Assembly: GCA_947632495.1 (NCBI GenBank)
Contig: CANRPL010000006.1
Coordinates: forward strand, 1-30,249
Length of the DNA stretch: 30,249 bases
Reading direction: 5' to 3'
From: an uncultured Bacilli bacterium
Lineage (GTDB): Bacteria; Bacillota_I; Bacilli_A; RF39; UBA660
Of this stretch, positions 24,109 through 30,249 are shown one piece after another (positions within the stretch are counted from its first letter, which is position 1; each line of letters starts with the position of its first letter). Made by a program: the position numbers and the translations under genes. The notes under the pieces were generated by a model. The model was not told the DNA's origin, ran no database searches, and saw only the letters and a list, made by a program, of their open reading frames with translations.

Positions 24109-25123
24109 TTGTCTCATCCTTTCTAATATAATCACTTAATTCTTTAGGCATATATCGGGTTCCTCGAATAGCGTTAACACCAAAAGTTTTAAGTATATCA
24201 ATCGTATATTTTCTTTCATCATATGCTTTTAATAGATGCATCTGCATAAGTTTATTATTCTCATAAGTTTGTGAAATATTTACCTGTTCTACTTCAAATT
24301 GATACATAATCGATGAATAAGGTTTAGCCATATATAGATAGACGATATCGCCAACCATTATAGCTTTATGCCATTTCCACATAATCTTTTTTTGCCTCTT
24401 TAGATGCTCTTGAACATCATAATACTGTGGGTTTGCAGGGACAAGCCATTCATGATTATTCTCTTTTCTTATAATAGTTGCTTTATAGCTTTCGTCAATT
24501 AGTTTAATAATCCTTTCATCACTAATGGTATCATCTAAAATAATGGTAATCCAATTTTTTTTATTCATATGATATGCTTGAAAGAAACCTTCTTCACATA
24601 GTAATTGAGAAATCTTGTTAGGATTTAATTTTAGGTTAATTATTTCGACTTCATCTTTTTTCTTACTTCCCAGTTTTCTTTTATCAATATTCATAATGAT
24701 GGCATACCATTTATGACTATCATTATTTTTAAAAGTTGCATAGTTGGGAAACTTTTCCCATTCAAAATTAGGTTTATCATGGTATTTATCTTGAATTATT
24801 TGTGCTAGACGATTAGCTTGAGGCATTATAAAGTAATGTGGAGTTGTACATTTTTCTCTTATATCAAGTAGAAACTCTTCTAGAATAGACTTTATCTCAC
24901 TAGCGAATTTACCATTAGAAGTACGAAAATTTGTATACTCATCACCATAAGCTAAATCATAGACTTTACTGCTAACAATATCATTAGAAATGATAACTTT
25001 TATCTTAAAGGTATCAGTTAAAATATTCTTTTCTATGGTGTAGCAATCTTTTTCTTTTCTAAATCCGTAGGCGATTAATTTATCATAGTTGATTGTTCTT
25101 CTTGTAAATATTTCTCTTTCCAT
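24089..25123 (-). CDS. YjbR/MmcQ-like protein with C-terminal EVE/PUA-like domain
   Basis: This 344-residue protein appears to join two known folds. The first two-thirds contains a MmcQ/YjbR-like (CyaY-like fold) region at about 95-215. Its features are FEWEKFPNYATFKN, KWYAIIMNIDKRKLG, VEIINLKLNPNKISQLL and the end KKNWITIILDDTISDERI, close to the family's W..I.L....D..I..LI. The C-terminal third starts with WLVPANPQYYDVQEHL and continues with WKWHKAIMVGDIVYLYMAKP, an EVE/PUA-like layout; EVE domains bind modified bases. The combination is uncommon. It lies between the glycosyltransferase gene (28-base gap) and trxA (20-base overlap) in one operon. Domain calls are by eye; biological role unknown. 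Confidence 0.68.
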   Translation of the reverse strand: MEREIFTRRTINYDKLIAYGFRKEKDCYTIEKNILTDTFKIKVIISNDIVSSKVYDLAYGDEYTNFRTSNGKFASEIKSILEEFLLDIREKCTTPHYFIMPQANRLAQIIQDKYHDKPNFEWEKFPNYATFKNNDSHKWYAIIMNIDKRKLGSKKKDEVEIINLKLNPNKISQLLCEEGFFQAYHMNKKNWITIILDDTISDERIIKLIDESYKATIIRKENNHEWLVPANPQYYDVQEHLKRQKKIMWKWHKAIMVGDIVYLYMAKPYSSIMYQFEVEQVNISQTYENNKLMQMHLLKAYDERKYTIDILKTFGVNAIRGTRYMPKELSDYIRKDETNGSKTN

Positions 25124-25151
25124 TTTACCACCTCATTAAAGGATAATAAAC

Positions 25152-26252
25152 TTACTCTTTAACAGTTACAATATTATTGATAACAAACGAAACCAAATCG
25201 TGAGCTGATTTTTTATTAATGATTTTGCTCTGACTTAATATCATTTCTTTTTGTAGCTCTCTATTATTTAAAAGCAATTTAGTATTATCTATAATTTCGT
25301 CAATTGTATGGCAAACTAAACTTAAACGATTATCTTTAAAAAATTCAGCATTATAATTTTCAACCCCTGGTATTGGCATAATATGAATCATCGGTTTATT
25401 TAAAGAAGCTACCTCTGTACTAGTTAATCCACCTGGTTTAGTAAGAACTAAATCACATTCTTTAATATATTCATCCATATTATCAACATATCCTCTAAAG
25501 ATCAAATTAGAATTTTTTATAGAGGCAAGTTCTTTTAATAATTTACTATTATTACCACAAATGACAATAACATAGGCATCAATATCATTCAATAATCTTT
25601 TAACTAAATCTTTTAAATTACCAAATCCCATACTCCCTGATGTAACCAAAATATTAGGTTTATCTTTCTTTAGGATTAAACAACTTTTTCGTGTTACAAA
25701 ATCCGTCGAGATAGGAATTCCAATTGGAAGTAAGACTTTTTCGGGGATGCCTTTTTTGATAAATTCTTCTTTTAATGATTGATGAGGGATAACAAAATAA
25801 TCTGGCGTTGTCTCATTCCAAAAAGGAATATTAGTATAATCGGTCGCAACATTGATAAGCTTTATATCATAACCATCCTTTTTTAACGCGGTAATCGCCA
25901 TAGCGGGAAATAAATGAGGGCAGATTACTAAATCATAATTATTTTTTCTAATGTATTCTAATAGTTTATTACGTGCTAATTTATTTAGTTCATAGACAGG
26001 ACTTTTAATACTCGTCTTATTATATGTTTCCCCTAATTTATAAACACCTTTAAATATTTTGCCTTGACCTTTGACTGCTTTTAAGTATAGCTTTTCAATC
26101 TTCTTCGATAACTTGCCATCAAGGATACTAAAATAATCGACAAAATCACATTCAATATGGTTTAGATTAAACTCGCTTTTAATATATTTGCCACAGGCAT
26201 TATGACCACCGCCAGTATTACATGATAATACTAATACTTTCACGCTACTCAC
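25152..26252 (-). CDS. Processive glycolipid glycosyltransferase (MGDG synthase/UgtP-like, GT28)
   Basis: This 366-residue GT-B enzyme belongs to the MGDG synthase/UgtP/MurG-like group, which transfers glucose or galactose to diacylglycerol on the inner face of the membrane. The N-terminal acceptor domain begins VLVLSCNTGGGHNACGK and includes ICPHLFPAMAI and NVATDYTNIPFW. The C-terminal GT28 domain has ILVTSGSMGFGNLKDLV and the donor site LVLTKPGGLTSTEVASLN, followed by PIPGVENYNAEFF. No signal or membrane helix is present, as expected for a peripheral enzyme. Its product probably anchors lipoteichoic acid or serves as membrane glycolipid. It overlaps the upstream CmpB-like gene by 8 bases. 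The sugar donor cannot be told from sequence. Confidence 0.88.
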   Translation of the reverse strand: MSSVKVLVLSCNTGGGHNACGKYIKSEFNLNHIECDFVDYFSILDGKLSKKIEKLYLKAVKGQGKIFKGVYKLGETYNKTSIKSPVYELNKLARNKLLEYIRKNNYDLVICPHLFPAMAITALKKDGYDIKLINVATDYTNIPFWNETTPDYFVIPHQSLKEEFIKKGIPEKVLLPIGIPISTDFVTRKSCLILKKDKPNILVTSGSMGFGNLKDLVKRLLNDIDAYVIVICGNNSKLLKELASIKNSNLIFRGYVDNMDEYIKECDLVLTKPGGLTSTEVASLNKPMIHIMPIPGVENYNAEFFKDNRLSLVCHTIDEIIDNTKLLLNNRELQKEMILSQSKIINKKSAHDLVSFVINNIVTVKE

Positions 26253-26880
26253 TCCAACTATTATTAAACATATTGTATAGATAATCTTTGTTAAAAGTTC
26301 TATCTAAAAATCTTTCATAGGCATTTCTTGGCGCGACACCTTTTTCCCACTCTTTAGCTCTTACAATAGCGCTTATCGTTAAGCCTAAATCTAAAATGAG
26401 AAAAATGGATATAATGATGACTAACTTTTTACCTAATTTTTTAGGAATTTTATTAATTATTTTTTCGATAATCGGATAGATATATTTAATCCAAACAATT
26501 CCCAATACACCCCATATACAAGACATAGTTAAACATACACGACCATTGATATTTAAAAACATATCACTATAATCCCAGGCTGAAAAACCTAAAACTAATT
26601 CCATGCCCCAACTCATAATGTATTCTAAAATAGATCCTAGGATGAAGCTGATAAAGAAAAGAGGAATATAGCCTTTATCCTTATATTTATACAAAAGAAA
26701 TGTTAAAGCACAGGCACAAATACCATAACAGATGTCAAATGGACCAATAACAAGGGCTGAATGGTTAATAAATTTTTGATGAACAATTAAGCTAAATAAT
26801 ACTTCAAATATCCAACCGACAACACTTCCTAAAATAAATAACCAGAACATATTATAAAACCCAACTTTTTTCTTCTCCAT
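26245..26880 (-). CDS. CmpB-like (putative ABC transporter permease family) membrane protein
   Basis: This 211-residue protein has about five membrane helices and the CmpB-family pattern FILGSVVGWIFEVLF, followed by VIGPFDICYG and later FILGSILEYIMSWGMEL and FSAWDYSD. It is a paralogue of the 165-residue protein at 2977-3474 but has a longer, charged C-terminal tail. It is the first gene of the operon and overlaps the glycosyltransferase start by 8 bases, which suggests a role in the envelope or lipids rather than a free-standing ABC permease. A candidate promoter upstream is unclear (TATAGT about 25 bases before the gene). Confidence 0.75.
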   Translation of the reverse strand: MEKKKVGFYNMFWLFILGSVVGWIFEVLFSLIVHQKFINHSALVIGPFDICYGICACALTFLLYKYKDKGYIPLFFISFILGSILEYIMSWGMELVLGFSAWDYSDMFLNINGRVCLTMSCIWGVLGIVWIKYIYPIIEKIINKIPKKLGKKLVIIISIFLILDLGLTISAIVRAKEWEKGVAPRNAYERFLDRTFNKDYLYNMFNNSWSE

Positions 26881-26969
26881 ATTTTCACTTCTCTCACTTA
26901 ATACTATATTATTACTAAAAATTATTTAATACAATAGATATTCAAAATATTGATGATGCTCATGTCAAT

Positions 26970-26996
26970 AAAAAACTGATAAAAGATATCAGCTTT
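26970..26996 (-). terminator. Terminator after the MATE gene
   Basis: On the minus strand AGCTGATA...TATCAGTT forms a stem (6-bp core, extended past one mismatch) closing on a 5-base loop and running into a T-run. It lies directly after the stop of the MATE reading frame at 27003. Confidence 0.7.
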
Positions 26997-27002
26997 AATT
27001 GT

Positions 27003-28380
27003 TTATGATTTATTTTTTAATTCACTTTTTAATAATATTATGCCTAAAATAAAAGCGAAAAGGTCAGCGATAATGGCACTATATAACATAGTTACAACAC
27101 TATGACTTAAAGTTGCCAATAAAATAATGGCTGGTACAAAAAAGATAACATCCCTTAACAAAGCAAGAAGTGCCGATTTAAAGCTAGCCCCCATTGATTG
27201 AAGCAAGATAGATAAAGATTTAATTATGCATGTTAAGATAATACCTCCTAAAAAGATTCTCAAGCAGTATTTAGCATATTCAAGGTATTCAAATGAGTTG
27301 TTATTACCAAAAATATTAATAATCAAATTAGGAAATAATTCAAATAGGATAAATGCTATAAAGCCAATTATTAAATTAGTTATTAAAATATATTTAATTG
27401 TTTCTTTAACACGATTAAAATTTTTAGCTCCCATATTATACCCAATAATAGGCATACCACCTAAAGAAACGCCAATAACGATTGACACTACAATACCGAA
27501 TACTTTCATACATATACCAATAACTGCTAAAGGAGTAATTACACCATAAGGGGAACCAGAACTAGAAATAGTCATATAACCATATTTTCCAACTAAATTA
27601 TTGGCGACAGCGATAATAATAACAATTGCTAGTTGCGTGATTAAAGATGCTAATCCTAAGGATAGTAATTGCCTACATATTTTTCTATCTAGTTTAAGGG
27701 ACACTTTATTTAATTTAAAGGATTTAGCTTTTTTTAAGTAATATATGCTTATCAAAAAAGTAAGAATTTGTCCAATAATTGTCGCAATAGCTCTCCTTTA
27801 ACACTCATCTTAAACACAAATATAAATATTGGATCAAGAATGATATTTGAAATTGCCCCAACAACTGTTGCCATCATTGCATATTTGGGACTACTATCAT
27901 TTCTTATGGTAGCATTGAGCCCCTGACCAATAATATAAAAAGGAAGTCCCAAATTATTCTCAAATAACATTTAGCGTATTCATAGCATTCTATTTCTTTG
28001 GGATTACCACCAAAAATAGTTAATATTTGCCTACTAAAAATAATGCCTAAAAGTGTTAAAATAATTGATATGATAATTAGTAAAATTAATCCATTACCAA
28101 TTGCTTTGTTAGCCTTTTCTTTCTCCTTGGCTCCTAAAGATAAGCTAAATAATGCTGCAGCACCATCTCCAACTAATAGAGCAACAGCAAGCGCTATCAC
28201 CGTAAATGGATATACGATGTTAGTAGCTGCATTTTCAAAAGCACCGGCATCACTCCAACCAATAAATATTTGATCAACAATGTTATAAAGAGCTGCGACA
28301 ATCATACTTATAACGCATGGTATAGCAAATTTTTTTATTAAACTAGATATCTTTCCATTTTCTAAATCAAGTTTTTCCAT
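27003..28380 (-). pseudogene. MATE-family (MepA-like) efflux gene with two single-base frameshifts
   Basis: Three consecutive frames together make a complete MATE transporter of about 459 residues, a cation-coupled exporter of cationic compounds. Frame 1 (from 28380) begins MEKLDLENGKISSLIKKFAI and runs to YAKCYLRII. Near 27948 one T appears to be missing from ATAATTTTGGGACTTCC, after which LGLPFYIIGQGLNATIRND continues in another frame. Near 27793 one base is missing where KGAAIATIIGQ is expected, and frame 3 continues with LTFLISIYYLKKAKSF to the end. Restoring both bases gives an intact protein of normal length. The start uses AGGAGGATTTATG. Two isolated one-base losses could be sequencing or consensus errors or early decay. 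Confidence 0.87.
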
Positions 28381-28399
28381 AAATCCTCCTTTTTTGCGC

Positions 28400-28480
28400 A
28401 AAAAAACGTAAGCCCTATTCAATTGGACTTACGCACCTTGGCTACTCATTGATTATTGACTTAATATTTTTGCTCAATGC
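28400..28480 (-). promoter_or_regulatory. Candidate guanidine-IV (mepA motif) riboswitch in the MATE leader
   Basis: The leader folds into two hairpins. P1 pairs CATTGA (28479-28474) with TCAATG (28452-28447). The linker AGTAGCCAAGG follows. P2 pairs GCGTAAGTCC with GGGCTTACGT (28434-28425 with 28415-28406) and runs into seven U, so P2 is also an intrinsic terminator. The P1 loop contains TCAAT and the P2 loop ATTGA, which can form a kissing interaction. Two hairpins with a loop-loop contact, terminator overlap and a MepA-type MATE gene downstream fit the guanidine-IV class, a transcriptional ON switch for guanidine. The class is assigned from architecture and context, not from a covariance-model score. 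Confidence 0.68.
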
Positions 28481-28484
28481 ACTA

Positions 28485-28513
28485 ATTGTAGCACAATTTT
28501 TCTTTTTTTGTAA
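28485..28513 (-). promoter_or_regulatory. Promoter of the MATE/riboswitch transcript
   Basis: On the minus strand TTACAA (28513-28508) and TACAAT (28490-28485) are 17 bases apart. Transcription would begin right at P1 of the riboswitch candidate. Confidence 0.65.
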
Positions 28514-28518
28514 GTTTA

Positions 28519-29376
28519 TTAATATATATTTTTTAATTTTTTATTAGCTTTAACTATCATATATATAGACATAGAAGTATTTATAATACACACAACAAAT
28601 CCCATTATGCTAGTCATTATCATTTTAAATTCACTATCATTTGCTCCAAATTGAGATACCATAGCAACTTCCAAAGAAATCATAGAAATCATAGCAACAG
28701 TTAAGTTAATACATTTACTTGATGCTAAAAGTGGACTATGATCTTTTCGATATTTGATTACATTTATTACAGCACTTATAATTAGGTAAAAATCATACAT
28801 AGCAACGATATAAATAATAAAACCTGCATAAGTTATCTCTTGATTTTGTTTTATTATTAAAATAATCATTCCTGATAATATCAAATTTAAAAATAAAAGT
28901 ATTATACCTGTTAATTTTAGTTTTTTATATTCATTTTCTATATTTTTACCTACTTCATTTTTAATATCTTTCACAATAGATAATTTCATTAAACAAAGAA
29001 TCAAATAATAAACTGCAAATGTAATAAACCACCAAGACATATAATATATTCCTGTACCTAATTTAAAAATGCCATAAACAAAGTGCAATAAAGTAGCAAA
29101 TGCTAGACTAAATTTTGTTATTAAAAGCTCGTGTTTTTTATACAACTCATAATGTTTAGATTTCTTTATAGCATTATTACCAAATTCACACATTTTATAA
29201 AACCAAATACAAAATATAATTAGAGCATAAGTAGATAAAAGATAACTTATATAAGCAATAGGTGTATCTTCTAAATGACAACTAAAAACATAGATCAGTA
29301 AACCAAAAGCCAAATTAAATAAAATGAATCCAATTATTTTATTAGGAACAAATAATCTGTTTAATGTTTTTTTCAT
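28519..29376 (-). CDS. Polytopic membrane protein of unknown function, 285 residues
   Basis: This protein has about eight hydrophobic helices with short loops, for example IIGFILFNLAFGLLIYVF, LLSTYALIIFCIWFY, WWFITFAVYYLILCL and IILLFLNLILSGMIILI. No transport or enzymatic motif is recognised. Both ends are basic and probably cytoplasmic, and a charged cytosolic loop (KDIKNEVGKNIENEYKKLK) lies mid-protein. AGAGGTGTGTTATG and a TGATATAAT promoter precede it. No clear terminator separates it from the MATE promoter downstream. Confidence 0.72.
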   Translation of the reverse strand: MKKTLNRLFVPNKIIGFILFNLAFGLLIYVFSCHLEDTPIAYISYLLSTYALIIFCIWFYKMCEFGNNAIKKSKHYELYKKHELLITKFSLAFATLLHFVYGIFKLGTGIYYMSWWFITFAVYYLILCLMKLSIVKDIKNEVGKNIENEYKKLKLTGIILLFLNLILSGMIILIIKQNQEITYAGFIIYIVAMYDFYLIISAVINVIKYRKDHSPLLASSKCINLTVAMISMISLEVAMVSQFGANDSEFKMIMTSIMGFVVCIINTSMSIYMIVKANKKLKNIY

Positions 29377-29398
29377 AACACACCTCTAACTATATATA

Positions 29399-29407
29399 AT
29401 TATATCA
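29399..29407 (-). promoter_or_regulatory. Extended -10 promoter for the 285-residue membrane protein
   Basis: On the minus strand TGATATAAT lies about 23-31 bases upstream of the ATG at 29376. The -35 position (TTCTTC) falls in the preceding terminator stem. Confidence 0.5.
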
Positions 29408-29414
29408 TTAAAAG

Positions 29415-29438
29415 AAAAAAGGAAGAATATTCTTCCAA
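29415..29438 (-). terminator. Terminator after the small-protein operon
   Basis: On the minus strand the perfect palindrome GGAAGAATATTCTTCC is followed by six T. It lies just after the stop of the 131-residue membrane protein gene. Confidence 0.82.
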
Positions 29439-29446
29439 GCAAATAA

Positions 29447-29842
29447 CTAATCTTTGTTACTTTTTAAATAAGAATATATTGGGTAGTTAAATACACAAAT
29501 AAGTAAACCAACAATACCTGTTATGATACCTATTAGTAAATCAGTTTTAGATGGATCTCCAACCATAACTTTACTCATACCAAATCCCATTACTAATGCA
29601 CCAACGATTCCTACAAGCCAAGTAAATACAATTCCCCAATTTATAGGTGCGTATGCTTTTTTAGGATGATTACTCCTATAAACAGGAATAATACAAAGTA
29701 GAACGATAAATCCTAAAATTGCTACTACAACACCTACTTTAAATAAATCCCATTCAGGTATTAAGCACATACACATACCTATCGCAAATACTAAACCACC
29801 AATAGTTCCTAAAATAATTTCTAATAAAGTTTCTTTTTTCAT
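29447..29842 (-). CDS. Four-helix membrane protein of unknown function, 131 residues
   Basis: The protein begins MKKETLLEIILGTIGGLVFA and has about four hydrophobic helices arranged as two similar pairs. Each pair begins with a Gly-rich helix (ILGTIGGLVFAIGMCMCL and LVGIVGALVMGFGMSKVM) and ends in a P-[VI]-Y element (CIIPVYRSN and FNYPIYSYL). This looks like an internal duplication of about 60 residues. Function is unknown. The start is ATG 29842 after GGAGGAATTT rather than an in-frame TTG upstream. It follows the 73-residue gene by 16 bases. Confidence 0.73.
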   Translation of the reverse strand: MKKETLLEIILGTIGGLVFAIGMCMCLIPEWDLFKVGVVVAILGFIVLLCIIPVYRSNHPKKAYAPINWGIVFTWLVGIVGALVMGFGMSKVMVGDPSKTDLLIGIITGIVGLLICVFNYPIYSYLKSNKD

Positions 29843-29858
29843 AAATTCCTCCAATACC

Positions 29859-30080
29859 TTATTTATCTAATTTTTCTTGTTGTTTTTCTTTTAATTCTTC
29901 TTGTTCTTTTTGTAATCTTGCTTTTGCTTCTTCGATAGTTTCATCATCTTTTTTTAAGAAAGTATCAACAAATTTATCTTCAACTTTCTTGTAACCACCA
30001 ACAACTGTTTTTTCAACTGCCTTATAACCACCTACAACAGCATTTTCAATTTTCTTATTAGCATCTACGATTTTAGACAT
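29859..30080 (-). CDS. Small charged helical protein, 73 residues
   Basis: The protein has a short tandem repeat: KKIENAVVGGYKAVEKTVVG is followed by GYKKVEDKFVDTFL, i.e. two to three copies of a VGGYK.VE unit of about 11 residues. A Lys/Glu-rich coiled-coil-like tail ends it. Amphipathic 11-residue helices suggest membrane- or lipid-surface binding, but this is inference. Similar small proteins are common next to TetR genes in gut Clostridia/Bacilli, as far as I recall. ATG 30080 after AAGGAAGTGATTAT is preferred to an in-frame ATG at 30167, which would span the promoter. Confidence 0.72.
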   Translation of the reverse strand: MSKIVDANKKIENAVVGGYKAVEKTVVGGYKKVEDKFVDTFLKKDDETIEEAKARLQKEQEELKEKQQEKLDK

Positions 30081-30104
30081 ATAATCACTTCCTTTTAAAT
30101 AATT

Positions 30105-30116
30105 AGACACTTGTCT
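30105..30116. promoter_or_regulatory. Palindromic operator candidate AGACACTTGTCT
   Basis: AGACA-n2-TGTCT (30105-30116) contains the -35 of the rightward promoter and lies just downstream of the leftward -10. A TetR-type repressor encoded by the rightward gene could block both directions here. This is inference from position and symmetry. Confidence 0.42.
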
Positions 30117-30139
30117 TTTTATTACAATTTTAGTATAAT
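30111..30139 (+). promoter_or_regulatory. Promoter for the partial regulator gene
   Basis: TTGTCT (30111-30116) and TATAAT (30134-30139) are 17 bases apart. The -10 overlaps that of the leftward promoter. Confidence 0.65.
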
Positions 30140-30160
30140 CTTTACGAAAGAAAAATACAA
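30132..30160 (-). promoter_or_regulatory. Promoter for the small-protein operon
   Basis: On the minus strand TTGTAT (30160-30155) and TATACT (30137-30132) are 17 bases apart. It shares its -10 region with the opposite-strand promoter, so the two cannot be used at the same time. Confidence 0.62.
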
Positions 30161-30203
30161 TCAACAATTTATATACATTTGTCCAATTAAAAGGAGTGAA
30201 TAT

Positions 30204-30249
30204 ATGAATACACCAAATAATAAAAGAAGAAAAGAAACAAGAGATAAAA
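30204..30249 (+). CDS. Start of a regulator gene, probably TetR/AcrR family (3' truncated by window edge)
   Basis: AAAAGGAGTGAATATATG gives a strong start, and the first 15 residues are MNTPNNKRRKETRDK. A basic KRR..TR(D/E)K stretch directly at the N-terminus is typical for TetR-family regulators just before helix 1 of the HTH domain, but too little is visible to be certain. The gene is divergent from the small-protein operon with overlapping promoters, a classic layout for a regulator and its target. Confidence 0.5.
   Translation, partial: MNTPNNKRRKETRDK

Noticed and set aside
27780..27970. Programmed frameshifting in the MATE gene
   Set aside because: Neither junction has a slippery heptamer with a downstream stem, and two independent shifts in a MATE gene would be unprecedented. 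Damage or sequence error is simpler.
1..30249. CRISPR array, tRNA, rRNA, prophage or insertion sequence
   Set aside because: No regularly spaced repeats, tRNA-like cloverleaves, rRNA motifs, transposase or integrase were seen.

Overview
The window is 30.2 kb of very AT-rich bacterial chromosome with short gaps, strong GGAGG-type ribosome sites, stem-plus-U-run terminators and the standard code (TGA is used as a stop). Gene content (LCP ligase, cell-wall amidase, S66 peptidase, rubrerythrin, phosphoketolase, thioredoxin pair, processive glycolipid glycosyltransferase) suggests a walled, anaerobic or microaerophilic low-GC Bacillota, probably a gut Bacilli lineage near the Erysipelotrichia/RF39-type groups. 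That placement is inference. No tRNA, rRNA, IS element, prophage or CRISPR array was seen, and no gene-free stretch exceeds 300 bases.

Layout. 1-3.0 kb (+): tail of an unknown gene, a Dgt-like HD triphosphohydrolase and a large LCP protein. 3.0-5.2 kb (-): a CmpB-like membrane protein whose end overlaps the LCP gene, an anchored extracytoplasmic CPHC thioredoxin-fold protein and an S66 peptidase. 5.3-7.1 kb (+): an unknown 409-residue protein and rubrerythrin. 7.1-10.2 kb (-): a compact operon of a small acidic protein, an unknown 598-residue repeat protein and a CNNM/CBS membrane protein. 10.3-12.6 kb (+): phosphoketolase. 12.7-15.4 kb (-): three tandem paralogues with an HExxH-x23-E signature. 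15.5-18.6 kb (-): GNAT, Ig-like/amidase, small membrane protein and dCMP deaminase. 18.7-20.2 kb (-): an unknown protein and an N-terminally extended HAD protein. 20.4-21.6 kb (+): an acidic helical repeat protein. 21.6-26.9 kb (-): glyA, broken by a small deletion, then the operon CmpB, glycolipid glycosyltransferase, YjbR/EVE-like protein, trxA, trxB. 27.0-28.5 kb (-): a MATE exporter gene with two single-base frameshifts behind a leader that looks like a guanidine-IV (mepA) riboswitch. 28.5-30.2 kb: a polytopic membrane protein, a two-gene small-protein operon and a divergent regulator start that looks TetR-like.

How they fit. Several units concern the envelope (LCP, amidase, S66 peptidase, glycosyltransferase, CmpB pair) and thiol/redox homeostasis (CPHC protein, trxA/trxB, rubrerythrin). 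The most notable items are the tandem putative metallopeptidases, the candidate guanidine riboswitch in front of a damaged exporter, the damaged glyA, and the divergent palindromic promoter at the right edge.
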